Source: Ignavibacteriota bacterium
GTDB taxonomy: Bacteria > Bacteroidota > Ignavibacteria > UBA10030 > SZUA-254
Length of the DNA stretch: 64,000 nucleotides
Assembly (NCBI GenBank): GCA_016212665.1
Contig: JACREZ010000002.1
Coordinates: 79,509-143,508 of the forward strand
Direction of reading: 5' to 3'
Shown here: positions 8,392 through 17,053 of the stretch, one piece after another
Numbering within the stretch: the stretch's first letter is position 1
How the letters are laid out: each line of letters begins with the position of its first letter
Notes under the pieces: generated by a model
Database searches by the model: none
What the model was told of the DNA's origin: nothing
Seen by the model: only the letters and a program-made list of their open reading frames with translations
Translations under genes and position numbers: made by a program

Positions 8392-9096
8392 ATGAATAAA
8401 TTATTGATTGGTTTGATGATTGTTGTTTTATTCTGTGGTTTTCAGACAGATTCCGGTACAGAAGATTCGGGAATTAGAATTCTATTTACAGGACAATATC
8501 ATGGGAACGAAATACAGGCAGTTTCAGGAGAAGAATGGTTCGGTTTATTTAGTACATCAGATGGACATAGTTTGGATAAATGTGTAATACAAGTTGAGTT
8601 CACTGTTGATATCATACTTGACACGGGTAATCAGAAAACAGGAAAATTTGTTTCTTCTCTTTCTAATACACAACCAATATTTTTTTTGAAAGGAGATTTA
8701 TTCAAACGGGGTTCCATAAAAACTCTATTCTCAGGAGATTTATCACTTGCTAACTTTGATGTTGTAACCATAAACATGAATGATTCTGATAGATATTATT
8801 TGAGAAACGTTAAAAAGAAAGTTATTGAAGATGGACATACCATTACTAAAGATGTTTTTTTACTACTAAATATTAATGCTACCCTTGACACTTTAACTTA
8901 TTTTAGATTTCTCGATGATGACGGGCCACCAAAAATATTGTGGGCAGGTGATTTAGACAGAGATGGAAAATTAGACCTACTCATAGACATCGCTAATCAT
9001 TACAATCTTAGAGAACCAACGTTATTTCTTTCTTCGCAAGCTAAGGAAGGTAAGTTAGTTGAAAAAGTGGCTTCCATTCGTAAAGGCGGATGCTAA
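8392..9096 (+). CDS. Unknown exported protein between the two radical SAM genes
   Basis: 234 aa, not recognised. The first ~17 residues (KLLIGLMIVVLFCGFQ) look like a signal peptide; the Cys near its end is not in a clear lipobox. Near the C-terminus DLDRDGKLDLLID resembles a calcium-binding FG-GAP/dockerin-type loop. It starts after an AAGGGA Shine-Dalgarno box and ends 6 bp before the second radical SAM gene, so it is likely co-transcribed. The coding sequence is visibly more A/T-rich than the flanking radical SAM genes, which may indicate later insertion between two paralogues. Confidence 0.7.
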   Translation: MNKLLIGLMIVVLFCGFQTDSGTEDSGIRILFTGQYHGNEIQAVSGEEWFGLFSTSDGHSLDKCVIQVEFTVDIILDTGNQKTGKFVSSLSNTQPIFFLKGDLFKRGSIKTLFSGDLSLANFDVVTINMNDSDRYYLRNVKKKVIEDGHTITKDVFLLLNINATLDTLTYFRFLDDDGPPKILWAGDLDRDGKLDLLIDIANHYNLREPTLFLSSQAKEGKLVEKVASIRKGGC

Positions 9097-9102
9097 TAAT
9101 AT

Positions 9103-10494
9103 ATGGACATCCTCCTCACACACGGCTACTTCCTGAACGAAGACGAAGCGGAACGGCGAATCATGAAACCGTATCCGCCGCTTGGGATATTGTACATCTC
9201 TTCGTATTTGAAGTCGAAGGGATTTGACGTTTCCGTGTACGACACAACGTTCAAGATGAAAACTGATTTCAGTTCGTACATTTCACAGCAACGACCGGGC
9301 ATTGTGGGAATCTATGTGAACCTGATGACGAAGTTGAATGTGTTGGAGCAAATCAAACATTGCAAAGCAAACGGTTGCAAAGTTATCGTCGGCGGTCCTG
9401 ATGTTCCGGAGTATGCAGAAAACTATGTTCGCTTCGGCGCAGATGTTGCCGTCATTGGTGAAGGAGAAGAAACAATGGCAGAACTTCTTCCTGCATTAAC
9501 AAAAAATACTTCGCTTGAACATGTCGCCGGAATAGTATTCAAAAATGATTCGGGAGAGATAGTCCGAACTCCATCGCGTCCGCTCATCAAAAACCTCGAC
9601 ATGCTTCCTCTTCCCGACCGGAATGCGATTGATGTATTCCAATATGTAAACACGTGGAAAACTCATCATGGCATGGGCTCGGTCTCGTTGATTTGCGCGC
9701 GCGGTTGTCCGTTCACCTGCACATGGTGCAGTCGTTCTGTGTTTGGTGAATCGCATCGCCGTCGTTCTGTAAAGAATGTCGTTGATGAAATTGAACTGAT
9801 TCGCGAAACATACAAGCCGGATATGCTCTGGTTTGCTGATGACGTCTTCACAATCCAACACAAATGGTTTTATGAATTTTATGAAGAGATGAAACGACGG
9901 AACATCAAAATTCCGTTTGAGTGTATCTCCCGTGCCGACAGACTAAGCGAGGACATCTTACAGAAAATGGCTGAACTCGGTTCGTTCAGAATTTGGTACG
10001 GCTCGGAGAGCGGTTCACAAAAGATTCTTGATGCAATGCAACGGAAAGTTACAAAAGAGGAAATTCAAACGATAACGAAGCAGGCACAGAAATATGGAAT
10101 TCAGGCAGGACTTTTTGTGATGCTCGGTTATCCGGGAGAAGATATTTCCGACATTGAAGAAACAGTCGAGCATTTGAAACAATCAAACCCTGATATTTAT
10201 CTGACAACGGTTGCTTATCCAATCAAAGGAACAGAGTTTTATGAACAATCGGAAGCGAACATAAAAGTTACAGGAGATTGGGAGACAGGAACTGACCGTC
10301 AGTTGAAACTTCGGGGAAGATTTTCGGACAGATTTTATTGGTTTGCAAACCGTTACATGGTGAATGAAGTCGAACAGTACAAAATGAGTTTGGACGGAAA
10401 TGCAAATCAAATGAAACGTGCTGTAACATTCCTTAAAGCAAAAGCGGCACGTATTGGGATGGAACTGACAAAAGATTCCACCAACGGCTCGTAG
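9103..10494 (+). CDS. Radical SAM protein of the B12-binding (BchE-like) type, copy 2
   Basis: 463 aa with the same layout as copy 1: an N-terminal cobalamin-binding-type domain (PPLGILYISSYLKSKGF, KVIVGGPDVPEY, GADVAVIGEGEE) and a radical SAM core with CPFTCTWC (C-x3-C-x2-C) after CARG, then GSESGSQKILDAM and LGYPGEDISDIEETV. No DxHxxG cobalamin motif is seen. The two copies probably act on related substrates or in successive steps. The stop codon TAG lies inside a dispersed 13-bp element (10484-10496). The methyltransferase gene begins 9 bp later. Confidence 0.9.
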   Translation: MDILLTHGYFLNEDEAERRIMKPYPPLGILYISSYLKSKGFDVSVYDTTFKMKTDFSSYISQQRPGIVGIYVNLMTKLNVLEQIKHCKANGCKVIVGGPDVPEYAENYVRFGADVAVIGEGEETMAELLPALTKNTSLEHVAGIVFKNDSGEIVRTPSRPLIKNLDMLPLPDRNAIDVFQYVNTWKTHHGMGSVSLICARGCPFTCTWCSRSVFGESHRRRSVKNVVDEIELIRETYKPDMLWFADDVFTIQHKWFYEFYEEMKRRNIKIPFECISRADRLSEDILQKMAELGSFRIWYGSESGSQKILDAMQRKVTKEEIQTITKQAQKYGIQAGLFVMLGYPGEDISDIEETVEHLKQSNPDIYLTTVAYPIKGTEFYEQSEANIKVTGDWETGTDRQLKLRGRFSDRFYWFANRYMVNEVEQYKMSLDGNANQMKRAVTFLKAKAARIGMELTKDSTNGS

Positions 10495-10496
10495 AG
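10484..10496. repeat. Dispersed CTCGTAGAG element, copy 2
   Basis: ACGGCTCGTAGAG, identical to 4764-4776. It overlaps the last codons and the TAG stop of the second radical SAM gene. Confidence 0.35.
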
Positions 10497-10503
10497 TTTC
10501 ATA

Positions 10504-11307
10504 ATGCTTCACATGAACGAAATACAATCGAGTCCGTTTGATGAGATTGCGCGTGAGTATGATAAAGAGTTTGAAGAACATTGGGTAACGCAACACATCC
10601 GCTCTGTCATTTGGAAAGAGTTACTCAAGCGATTCAAACCCTCTGAGCATATTCTTGAATTGAATTGCGGAACCGGAACGGATGCATTGTACCTTGCGCG
10701 CAACGGAATACGAGTAACCGGTCTTGACGCTTCATCGAAAATGCTGGAGGTTGCTCAGAGAAAAGCCGATAATAGTATTGTTTCTCATGCGCTTACGTTT
10801 CTGAATATCAACAATGAAGACTTGAATACATTGAATGGCAAACAGTTTGACGGAGCGCTCTCGAACTTCGGCGGATTGAATTGTAATAAAGAATTGTTGA
10901 GCGTGATTTCCAATGTCGCTACATTGATTAAACCAGAAAAATATTTTGTCGCATGTTTGATTAACAGAGTCTACCCATGGGAAATTGTTTCGTTCGCAAT
11001 TCGAGGAAAATTCAAATCTGCATTCCGTAGATTTCAGAAAGAAGGAATCGACGCGAGACTTGGTAAGACTTCTGTTCACGTTTGGTATTACTCGGTTGGT
11101 GAATTTATTCGAATATTGCCCCCCTATTTTTCGGTTGAAAATATTTTCGGCATTAATGTCTTCTCACCAAATCCGAATTCACGAGCGTTTATTTTCAAAC
11201 ACGAGTCATTAACAAAATTCCTGCTTACTTTGGACGATAAAATTACACACCGTTCTCCTTTCTACCTGTTAGGCGACCACGTTCTCGTTGTCGCCAAGCG
11301 AAAATGA
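10504..11307 (+). CDS. Class I SAM-dependent methyltransferase
   Basis: 267 aa. Motif I for SAM binding is ILELNCGTGTDALYLA, followed by the acidic end of strand beta2 in VTGLDASSKMLEVAQ and a motif IV-like segment FDGALSNFGGLNC. The fold is that of the small-molecule methyltransferases. It follows the second radical SAM gene by 9 bp, so it should act in the same pathway. An in-frame ATG at 10516 (MNEIQSS) could be the true start instead of 10504. The substrate is unknown. Confidence 0.88.
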   Translation: MLHMNEIQSSPFDEIAREYDKEFEEHWVTQHIRSVIWKELLKRFKPSEHILELNCGTGTDALYLARNGIRVTGLDASSKMLEVAQRKADNSIVSHALTFLNINNEDLNTLNGKQFDGALSNFGGLNCNKELLSVISNVATLIKPEKYFVACLINRVYPWEIVSFAIRGKFKSAFRRFQKEGIDARLGKTSVHVWYYSVGEFIRILPPYFSVENIFGINVFSPNPNSRAFIFKHESLTKFLLTLDDKITHRSPFYLLGDHVLVVAKRK

Positions 11308-11426
11308 GTTTGAAACTTGAATGAGCGGTTGTGCGTTAATTTATACAACAAGTTTACAGAATCAATTACCATCTATTCCATCAGTTCAATCTGACGGCAA
11401 TAAAAACAAAGCAATCTATTTTTTAA

Positions 11427-12668
11427 ATGAATCATTGGACGACTGTTTTATTTAGTTTACTTTTTATCAGCATCTTCCTCCTCGAACAACTGTATTTGTT
11501 CAAACGGGTGAGACGGTATTTTATTGAAAAGAAAACGAAGCGATGGCAAGTGAACCTTGCTACATCGTTGTTCTTCGTTTTCAATTTACCGTTGCTTGCT
11601 ATAGCTATTTGGAGACCTCAACTTTCAACTTTACCCTACTGGTTTATTTATTTCGGGGTCATGCCGTTTTACATCTGGCATGCCTCGACATTTTTTATTT
11701 TTCTGTTTTTGATGATTGGGAAATTGCTCAAACTTCCGATTGTTTCAACTGTTTGGCTTAAACGGAAAATCAAGAACGTACAATCAGAAGATTTACCTGC
11801 TGAGCACACAAAATTTCCATATAGTTCAGATAGACGGTTGTTTCTGCAACGAGGAATCGTCGTACTTTCAGGAGCAACATTTACAGGCGCGATGTACGGA
11901 ACACTACGTCGTAACAGTTATGAAATTGTCAACGAGACAATTTCAATAAAAAATCTTCCCAACGTGTTCAATGGATTTACCATAACACTCATCAGCGATG
12001 TTCATTCAAGTGTGTTTATGTCGAAAGAGCGGATGAAAGAATACGCGGAGATTGTTAACTCCTTGGAATCCGATTTGATTTTGGCAACCGGCGATTTTGT
12101 CACGATGCAATTGGATGAAGTGTATCCTTTTGCAGAAGCATTTTCTGTGTTGAAAGCAAAGCATGGAGTGTATGGCTGTCTTGGCAACCACGACTTTTAT
12201 ACGCGAGAGGTAACGAAAGTTGCACATGAAATCAATTCATGCGGAATCACTCTACTCAGAAACAACAGTGTGAAGATCGAAATGAATGGCGAGTTGTTAT
12301 ACCTTCTCGGTGTTGATGACATCGGAACGAACAAGCAAGCCGACTTTGCCATCACACAGGCAATGCGGAATGTAGACAAGCCCGGTTCAAAGATTCTGAT
12401 GTGTCATCGCCCCTATTTCTTTGAAGTTGCCAAGGAACGAGGAATTGATGTTACGTTCAGTGGGCATACTCACGGAGGACAGGTCGTCTTCTTCCGCTCA
12501 AGTAACAATGTTATCTCACCCGCACGAATGGCTTCTCCTTACGTGTCAGGTCTCTATGCACTCGGCGATTCAAAATTATATGTGAACAGAGGATTGGGAA
12601 CGGTGGGAATTCCAGTAAGATTGAATTGTCCCCCTGAGATTACGAAGATTACACTCGCAAGTGCATAA
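11427..12668 (+). CDS. Membrane-anchored metallophosphoesterase
   Basis: 413 aa. The first ~110 residues contain about three membrane helices; the rest is a calcineurin-like phosphoesterase with the metal motifs DVH (LISDVHSSV), GD (LATGDFV), GNHD (LGNHDFY) and GHTHGGQ, in the usual order. This layout matches the YkuE/YaeI-like group that cleaves phosphodiesters of lipid precursors such as UDP-diacylglucosamine, but the exact substrate is not shown here. A twin-arginine-like RRLFLQRG precedes an internal hydrophobic stretch. It lies 119 bp after the methyltransferase with no promoter I could define. Confidence 0.88.
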   Translation: MNHWTTVLFSLLFISIFLLEQLYLFKRVRRYFIEKKTKRWQVNLATSLFFVFNLPLLAIAIWRPQLSTLPYWFIYFGVMPFYIWHASTFFIFLFLMIGKLLKLPIVSTVWLKRKIKNVQSEDLPAEHTKFPYSSDRRLFLQRGIVVLSGATFTGAMYGTLRRNSYEIVNETISIKNLPNVFNGFTITLISDVHSSVFMSKERMKEYAEIVNSLESDLILATGDFVTMQLDEVYPFAEAFSVLKAKHGVYGCLGNHDFYTREVTKVAHEINSCGITLLRNNSVKIEMNGELLYLLGVDDIGTNKQADFAITQAMRNVDKPGSKILMCHRPYFFEVAKERGIDVTFSGHTHGGQVVFFRSSNNVISPARMASPYVSGLYALGDSKLYVNRGLGTVGIPVRLNCPPEITKITLASA

Positions 12669-12679
12669 GCTAATAGACT

Positions 12680-13009
12680 CTACCTTGATTTCTGATTCTG
12701 CCTACTATAGAATTTTTTTCCAACCCGATCAATATGTTCACGTAAATCTGAGTTGCTGATTTTACTATAATCTGTTACATCAAAATGATAAGGCAAGAGC
12801 GTGTCTTCGTTAAGTTGAAAACTAATTGAAACTATCGTATTGTAAGTAAGTTGATTTCCCTTTAATGCAATGTCGACATCACTACCGGAACGATAATTTC
12901 CTTTTGCTCTGCTTCCGTAAATAACCGCTTCATCAACTTCTGGAAATTGCTCTAACACTTCAAGAATATTGGAAGTATCCTGTTCCGACAATCCAACGTC
13001 TACGTTCAC
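12680..13009 (-). CDS. MntA-type nucleotidyltransferase (antitoxin of a HepT/MntA pair)
   Basis: 109-aa minimal nucleotidyltransferase. GSRAKGNYRSGSDVD fits the GS-x10-D-x-D motif exactly, the active site of MntA proteins, which in studied pairs neutralise HepT by adding AMP to its tyrosine. The start overlaps the stop of the HepT-like gene by 4 bp (ATGA), as expected for a toxin-antitoxin operon. It converges with the phosphoesterase gene, only 11 bp apart. It could also be described as the catalytic partner of an HI0074-family substrate-binding protein. Confidence 0.88.
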   Translation of the reverse strand: MNVDVGLSEQDTSNILEVLEQFPEVDEAVIYGSRAKGNYRSGSDVDIALKGNQLTYNTIVSISFQLNEDTLLPYHFDVTDYSKISNSDLREHIDRVGKKFYSRQNQKSR

Positions 13010-13410
13010 GGTTGTAAGGCTTTCAATGAATTGAAGAGGGATAATAGCAATGCAAAATAGTTTTGGCGGATGCTCATTTCAATTTCTGTTGCGGCTCTCT
13101 CGTCGTACGCATGTGAAGTAAGGTTTCTGTTCTCTAATAATTGTAGCCAACTTCTTCCGTCCTGAATCAACCCTATTTCAAATCCTTTTTTGATTGCTGC
13201 TCTGGGAGTTTTAACATCCGCGAATCCTTGTTCTTCAAGATAATCCTTGAGAGTATTCCATGCGAGTTCAAAGCTCATTTCAAAGAACTGAATCAAACCG
13301 GCTTTTTGAATTATATCCGGCTGTGAAATATTCAGTGCATCTTCCAGATGCCCAAGCGCTTTCTCAAAGTTATTCAGGCGTTGTTGCCATCGTATGTCTT
13401 GGTTCTTCAT
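13006..13410 (-). CDS. HepT-like / HI0074-family protein (toxin or substrate-binding partner)
   Basis: 134-aa all-helical protein of the HI0074/HEPN-related family. RNLTSHAY matches the R-x4-H-x-Y motif which in HepT forms the RNase site and holds the tyrosine that MntA modifies. The surrounding LENRNLTSHAYDE and FFEMSFELAWNTLKDYL stretches are typical of the HI0074 branch. It is the first gene of the pair, overlapping the nucleotidyltransferase by 4 bp. Whether it acts as an RNase toxin or as a binding subunit cannot be told from sequence alone. Confidence 0.85.
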   Translation of the reverse strand: MKNQDIRWQQRLNNFEKALGHLEDALNISQPDIIQKAGLIQFFEMSFELAWNTLKDYLEEQGFADVKTPRAAIKKGFEIGLIQDGRSWLQLLENRNLTSHAYDERAATEIEMSIRQNYFALLLSLFNSLKALQP

Positions 13411-13476
13411 TTTTATCTATGGATATGTTGAATTATGCCATGAAATTACGAAGACATTTTGAAATCCCCAATAAGT

Positions 13477-16110
13477 TTACTTCTTCTGTATAATATTGTT
13501 TGTTGTACAATTGACATCCAACAACAGTTGCCCTGCCTGAGAAACTTTCACCCAATATGCCTTACAAGGCTGAAGAACATCAGATTCGATATAGCCGGAA
13601 TCAAACTGATAAAAAGGAGATTCAATTGTTGTTCCTATCGGTTGAATGCAAACAGGCGGAACAGCAGAACTAATCATACCTATCAAATTCCATCCGGCAT
13701 CTACCTCAATTGAATCCCTTGAAACAGCGTCTCCAAATATTCTGACAGAATCAGCAACGGGAAATTTTTTCCAGTATCCATAACCTACGAACAATGTTTC
13801 TGACTGAATATATCCGTTGAAAAATCCGTAGGCAGGCGAACCTTCGGGCAAAACGACAGCAACTCTTCGTGATGGATATAATGGATTCGAAATCATATTC
13901 CATCCTGCCGAAAAAATACAATCAACGCCGAACACATTTCCGAAATTAATTCCGGTTTGAACGGTGTATGGTCCGATTGTAATTGAATCAGGATTGGTTG
14001 TTGTTTGGTTCCATCCGACTTGCTGAACTTCGCTGACAAGATACTTCCCTTCAATCAGGTTTGTAAATGAATAGTTACCCAATGAATCCGTTTGAGTCGT
14101 GTCATTCATAGCGCCGGATAAAACGATACTCCAATTCTCCAATCCGCTTTCATTACCATCCAACACGCCGTTCGCGTTCGTGTCATTAAATTTCATCCCG
14201 GAGATTGTTGGAATAATTGCCGAGAAATACGCGGCGATGGAATGATTCGAGGTTACATTTGTAAATGTAAAACTATCGAGCGAATCTACGTTGGATTCAT
14301 CAACGAGAAGACTATCGAGTTGATAGCCTTTGTTCGGCGTAATGGTAAATTGTTGGTCATCACCGTAATTGATTGTTACCGTATCCGACGGAGAAATATT
14401 ACCGCCTGTACTTGCTGTTGCAACGATGATAAATGATTGAAGTTTATTCCCGAAATCAAACCCACTTGTATCTTGACCTATTCCTAACACAATCGAGTAG
14501 GAATCTGTCACGGGTAACGTTCTATCCCAACCTGCACGCTGTTCTTCTCGAACGGAATATGTTCCAGCCGGAAGTTCAGTGAACAAATAATTCCCGTTCA
14601 CATCGGTCAGCGTCGTTTCACTTGCAGCACCTGAAAGATAGATGCTCCAATTCTCTAATACTCCATCAGTCTCATCTTTCGTTCCATTTCCATCAATATC
14701 ATTGAAGACAAGACCGGAAATCCGTGCTGTACTTGTTGCCGTTGAATTACCGTTGACATTAATTGTTATCGCCCCGGTTTGCGTATCAGAACTGTTTACG
14801 ACAATCGTTCCGGAATATGACTGGTTCCCTTGCCTTGGGATAAATCGAACAGTTGCATACAAATAACTATCGGCAGAAATTGTTGATGAAGGAAATGAAA
14901 TCGAAAAAGCAGAATCAGATGAAACGGCAGAAGTTATTGTCAGCGAAGCCGAACCGGCATTGACAACTGCTAATTGAAAACTTGTTGTGTCATTTTGCGG
15001 TGTCGTTCCGAAATTAATTTGTGTTGATGGAATGACAAGTCGCGGTGAAGCTGTTACAGTTGCAGTTCCATCAAAATCAGAAATGCGGTCAACGAATTCC
15101 GGATGGTCAATAAACGGATTGCGCTTTCCTTGCACACTCGACTGAGCAACTGCATTATTACGATTGGTTTCTTTTGTCGAAACAGGGTCTTGTTTGTTCC
15201 AATTTCTGAAAACCGCTTCCTGATTCACACCGCTATTCGTCCAATACATTGCCCAATTCTGGTAGCGGATGATGAAGTAAAGCATCGCACGTGAAAGGTC
15301 GCCCTTATGTACATCGCGTGGTTCAAACACAATTGTGTTACTTGCATTTCTCCCAAGTTTAGAACCGCCAACCGACCAAGTAATATTTGAAACGACGACA
15401 TCAAACGGATAATTACTGCGTTGATTATTCGCTGTTTCATCTGTAGGAAAGAGATGATTGATGTCAGCACGTTCCGGTTCTTGTTGACTGAATGTTGATT
15501 GGGGCCATGTATGCTCGGTGTTGAAATTGCCGTTGGTCTGCATATCATCGCGAGTTGTAACTGGAATTTGTCTGCCCGTGTACACACATTCAAGTTGACC
15601 ACCTACCGGGTCAATTTCCAAAAACATTTTATCTCGTATTGTATTGTATCCCCGATTGGTGTGATTGATAACAAGATTTCTCAATGCAGTTTTCAGCGCC
15701 TCCCCTGAAAGTCCTTGAGTTGAACTGTAGTAAGTATCCGGATACTGTTTTGTTCCGGAAAGAGTGAGCGCCAAATCTCCTTGCGTGCCTGATACCTTTA
15801 TAACTCCTACATCCTGATAACTCAGATTATGCTTTGAATAAAAATAGACCCACACACGCGAACTATCATGCGCTTGAATGGTGAACTGTGTATCCCGGAC
15901 AGAAAATACCGTGTCGTGCGTATTAATATCGTTTATGGAAACAGTAGTATCGTTGCTGTTCCATATCCAAAAAGATAAACTGTCGGTGTTTGCTGTACTT
16001 TTGTTGCCGAAACTCAAAGATGTCACGGAAAGTGAAACCTGAGCATCTGCATCAAAAACAAAGAAAAATAGGAGAAAGAGCGAAAAAGTAATCTGCTGGT
16101 AATATTTCAT
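13477..16110 (-). CDS. Secreted modular endonuclease I with surface modules
   Basis: 877 aa. Order: signal peptide (1-24, ending DADAQ), an ASH/choice-of-anchor-like beta domain (25-118), an endonuclease I (EndA/NucM) domain (~120-345) with the ββα-metal catalytic stretch NTEHTWPQS (His at ~200) and HLFPTD, a second ASH-like domain (~354-456), an SdrD-B-like module (~463-555), an NISP/InlB-like module (~560-632), a second SdrD-B-like module (~635-725), and a C-terminal domain (~732-867) of two GWN(M/L)I(S/G) repeats. It should degrade extracellular DNA. No standard T9SS sorting sequence is seen; the C-terminal domain is shared with the 2288-aa protein at 47528-54394. Confidence 0.88.
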   Translation of the reverse strand: MKYYQQITFSLFLLFFFVFDADAQVSLSVTSLSFGNKSTANTDSLSFWIWNSNDTTVSINDINTHDTVFSVRDTQFTIQAHDSSRVWVYFYSKHNLSYQDVGVIKVSGTQGDLALTLSGTKQYPDTYYSSTQGLSGEALKTALRNLVINHTNRGYNTIRDKMFLEIDPVGGQLECVYTGRQIPVTTRDDMQTNGNFNTEHTWPQSTFSQQEPERADINHLFPTDETANNQRSNYPFDVVVSNITWSVGGSKLGRNASNTIVFEPRDVHKGDLSRAMLYFIIRYQNWAMYWTNSGVNQEAVFRNWNKQDPVSTKETNRNNAVAQSSVQGKRNPFIDHPEFVDRISDFDGTATVTASPRLVIPSTQINFGTTPQNDTTSFQLAVVNAGSASLTITSAVSSDSAFSISFPSSTISADSYLYATVRFIPRQGNQSYSGTIVVNSSDTQTGAITINVNGNSTATSTARISGLVFNDIDGNGTKDETDGVLENWSIYLSGAASETTLTDVNGNYLFTELPAGTYSVREEQRAGWDRTLPVTDSYSIVLGIGQDTSGFDFGNKLQSFIIVATASTGGNISPSDTVTINYGDDQQFTITPNKGYQLDSLLVDESNVDSLDSFTFTNVTSNHSIAAYFSAIIPTISGMKFNDTNANGVLDGNESGLENWSIVLSGAMNDTTQTDSLGNYSFTNLIEGKYLVSEVQQVGWNQTTTNPDSITIGPYTVQTGINFGNVFGVDCIFSAGWNMISNPLYPSRRVAVVLPEGSPAYGFFNGYIQSETLFVGYGYWKKFPVADSVRIFGDAVSRDSIEVDAGWNLIGMISSAVPPVCIQPIGTTIESPFYQFDSGYIESDVLQPCKAYWVKVSQAGQLLLDVNCTTNNIIQKK

Positions 16111-16192
16111 TCGGTTGTTCAGTTATGATTTCTGAATGAAATATAATGATAAATGAAATGAAATAATATGGCGCAGGACAAGTAAAAATAAA

Positions 16193-16223
16193 GCCCCCTG
16201 TCTTTGTTCTGATCTGCGGGGGC
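16193..16223 (-). terminator. Possible terminator after the envelope protein gene
   Basis: GCCCCC (16193-16198) and GGGGGC (16218-16223) form a 6-bp GC stem with a 19-nt loop, followed on the minus strand by TTTATTTTTAC. It lies ~130 bp past the stop at 16358. Confidence 0.45.
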
Positions 16224-16262
16224 GACAGATTGCCTTTTCAAATTGAAAAGTAGAGTATACAC

Positions 16263-16298
16263 GTAGGATGGCTATCGAAATCTGTGGAACCATCCTAC
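16263..16298. repeat. 9-bp inverted repeat
   Basis: GTAGGATGG (16263-16271) and CCATCCTAC (16290-16298) are perfectly complementary around an 18-nt loop; a second overlapping pair is TCTGTGGA (16281-16288) with TCCACAGA (16326-16333). No T-run follows. It lies in the 3' region of the gene at 16358-16999, so it may be an mRNA 3' structure. Confidence 0.4.
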
Positions 16299-16357
16299 AC
16301 GACAAAGACCTGCGTTATGTTACCTTCCACAGATTAAACCTATTTTGCTTTTGTTAT

Positions 16358-16999
16358 TTAGAAATAAACAGACACACCTACTTTTACGCCATCATTTGAA
16401 AACCCTATCATACGGTTTCTTGTAACAACTTCTCTCGATAGACTTACAACATATATTTTGTATTGTGAATAAGAAAAATAAAGATACGCTCCGTACTCGC
16501 ATGTCAAACTAATTTGTCTATTGACAAGCCATTCTACCCCTAAATATCCTGAAGGTCCAAATTTTATCGTCTCTCTTGAGTAGCCTTCTACATCTGTACC
16601 CCAAGCATGTTGATAATCAGTTCGTCCTCCTATTCCATAGTAGCCACGGAATTTCTCATTGTTATTAAAATAATTCTGCTTTGATAACGTCAGATATACA
16701 CTAAGCCTCGAATCATCATTTTCTTGAACGGAATAATCCGAGTATCGTATTTCCTCGCCTTCTGTATGACTCCCACTCAAACCTATTCCCATGCGCCAAG
16801 CAGATTCATTATTGATCATCTTTTTTATTGATAGTAACGAACCATCAAACGATGAAATTTGCAAATAACCTCCAAGTTGGAAGGACAAAGCTAACTTCCC
16901 TTCCATATCTAAACCTTGAGTAGTATCGGTTTGCCCAGAAGAAGAACCGACAAAGCAAAGAACAGAGAGAAATATTGCAATTAACTTAAGGGATTTCAT
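16358..16999 (-). CDS. Small outer-membrane beta-barrel-like protein
   Basis: 213 aa with a signal peptide (LIAIFLSVLCFVGSSSGQ). The rest is a series of alternating amphipathic strands rich in Gly, Tyr and Ser, ending in a strand closed by Tyr-Phe (VGVSVYF), which is typical of small outer-membrane barrels. No family is identified. A clear AAGGAG Shine-Dalgarno box lies 4 nt upstream of the ATG at 16999. It is followed by a possible terminator and lies between the secreted nuclease and another small exported protein. Confidence 0.72.
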   Translation of the reverse strand: MKSLKLIAIFLSVLCFVGSSSGQTDTTQGLDMEGKLALSFQLGGYLQISSFDGSLLSIKKMINNESAWRMGIGLSGSHTEGEEIRYSDYSVQENDDSRLSVYLTLSKQNYFNNNEKFRGYYGIGGRTDYQHAWGTDVEGYSRETIKFGPSGYLGVEWLVNRQISLTCEYGAYLYFSYSQYKIYVVSLSREVVTRNRMIGFSNDGVKVGVSVYF

Positions 17000-17053
17000 A
17001 TTACTCCTTTCTTGAAATTGATTTTTTTGATAATGTTAACTAGAAAATCTTAT

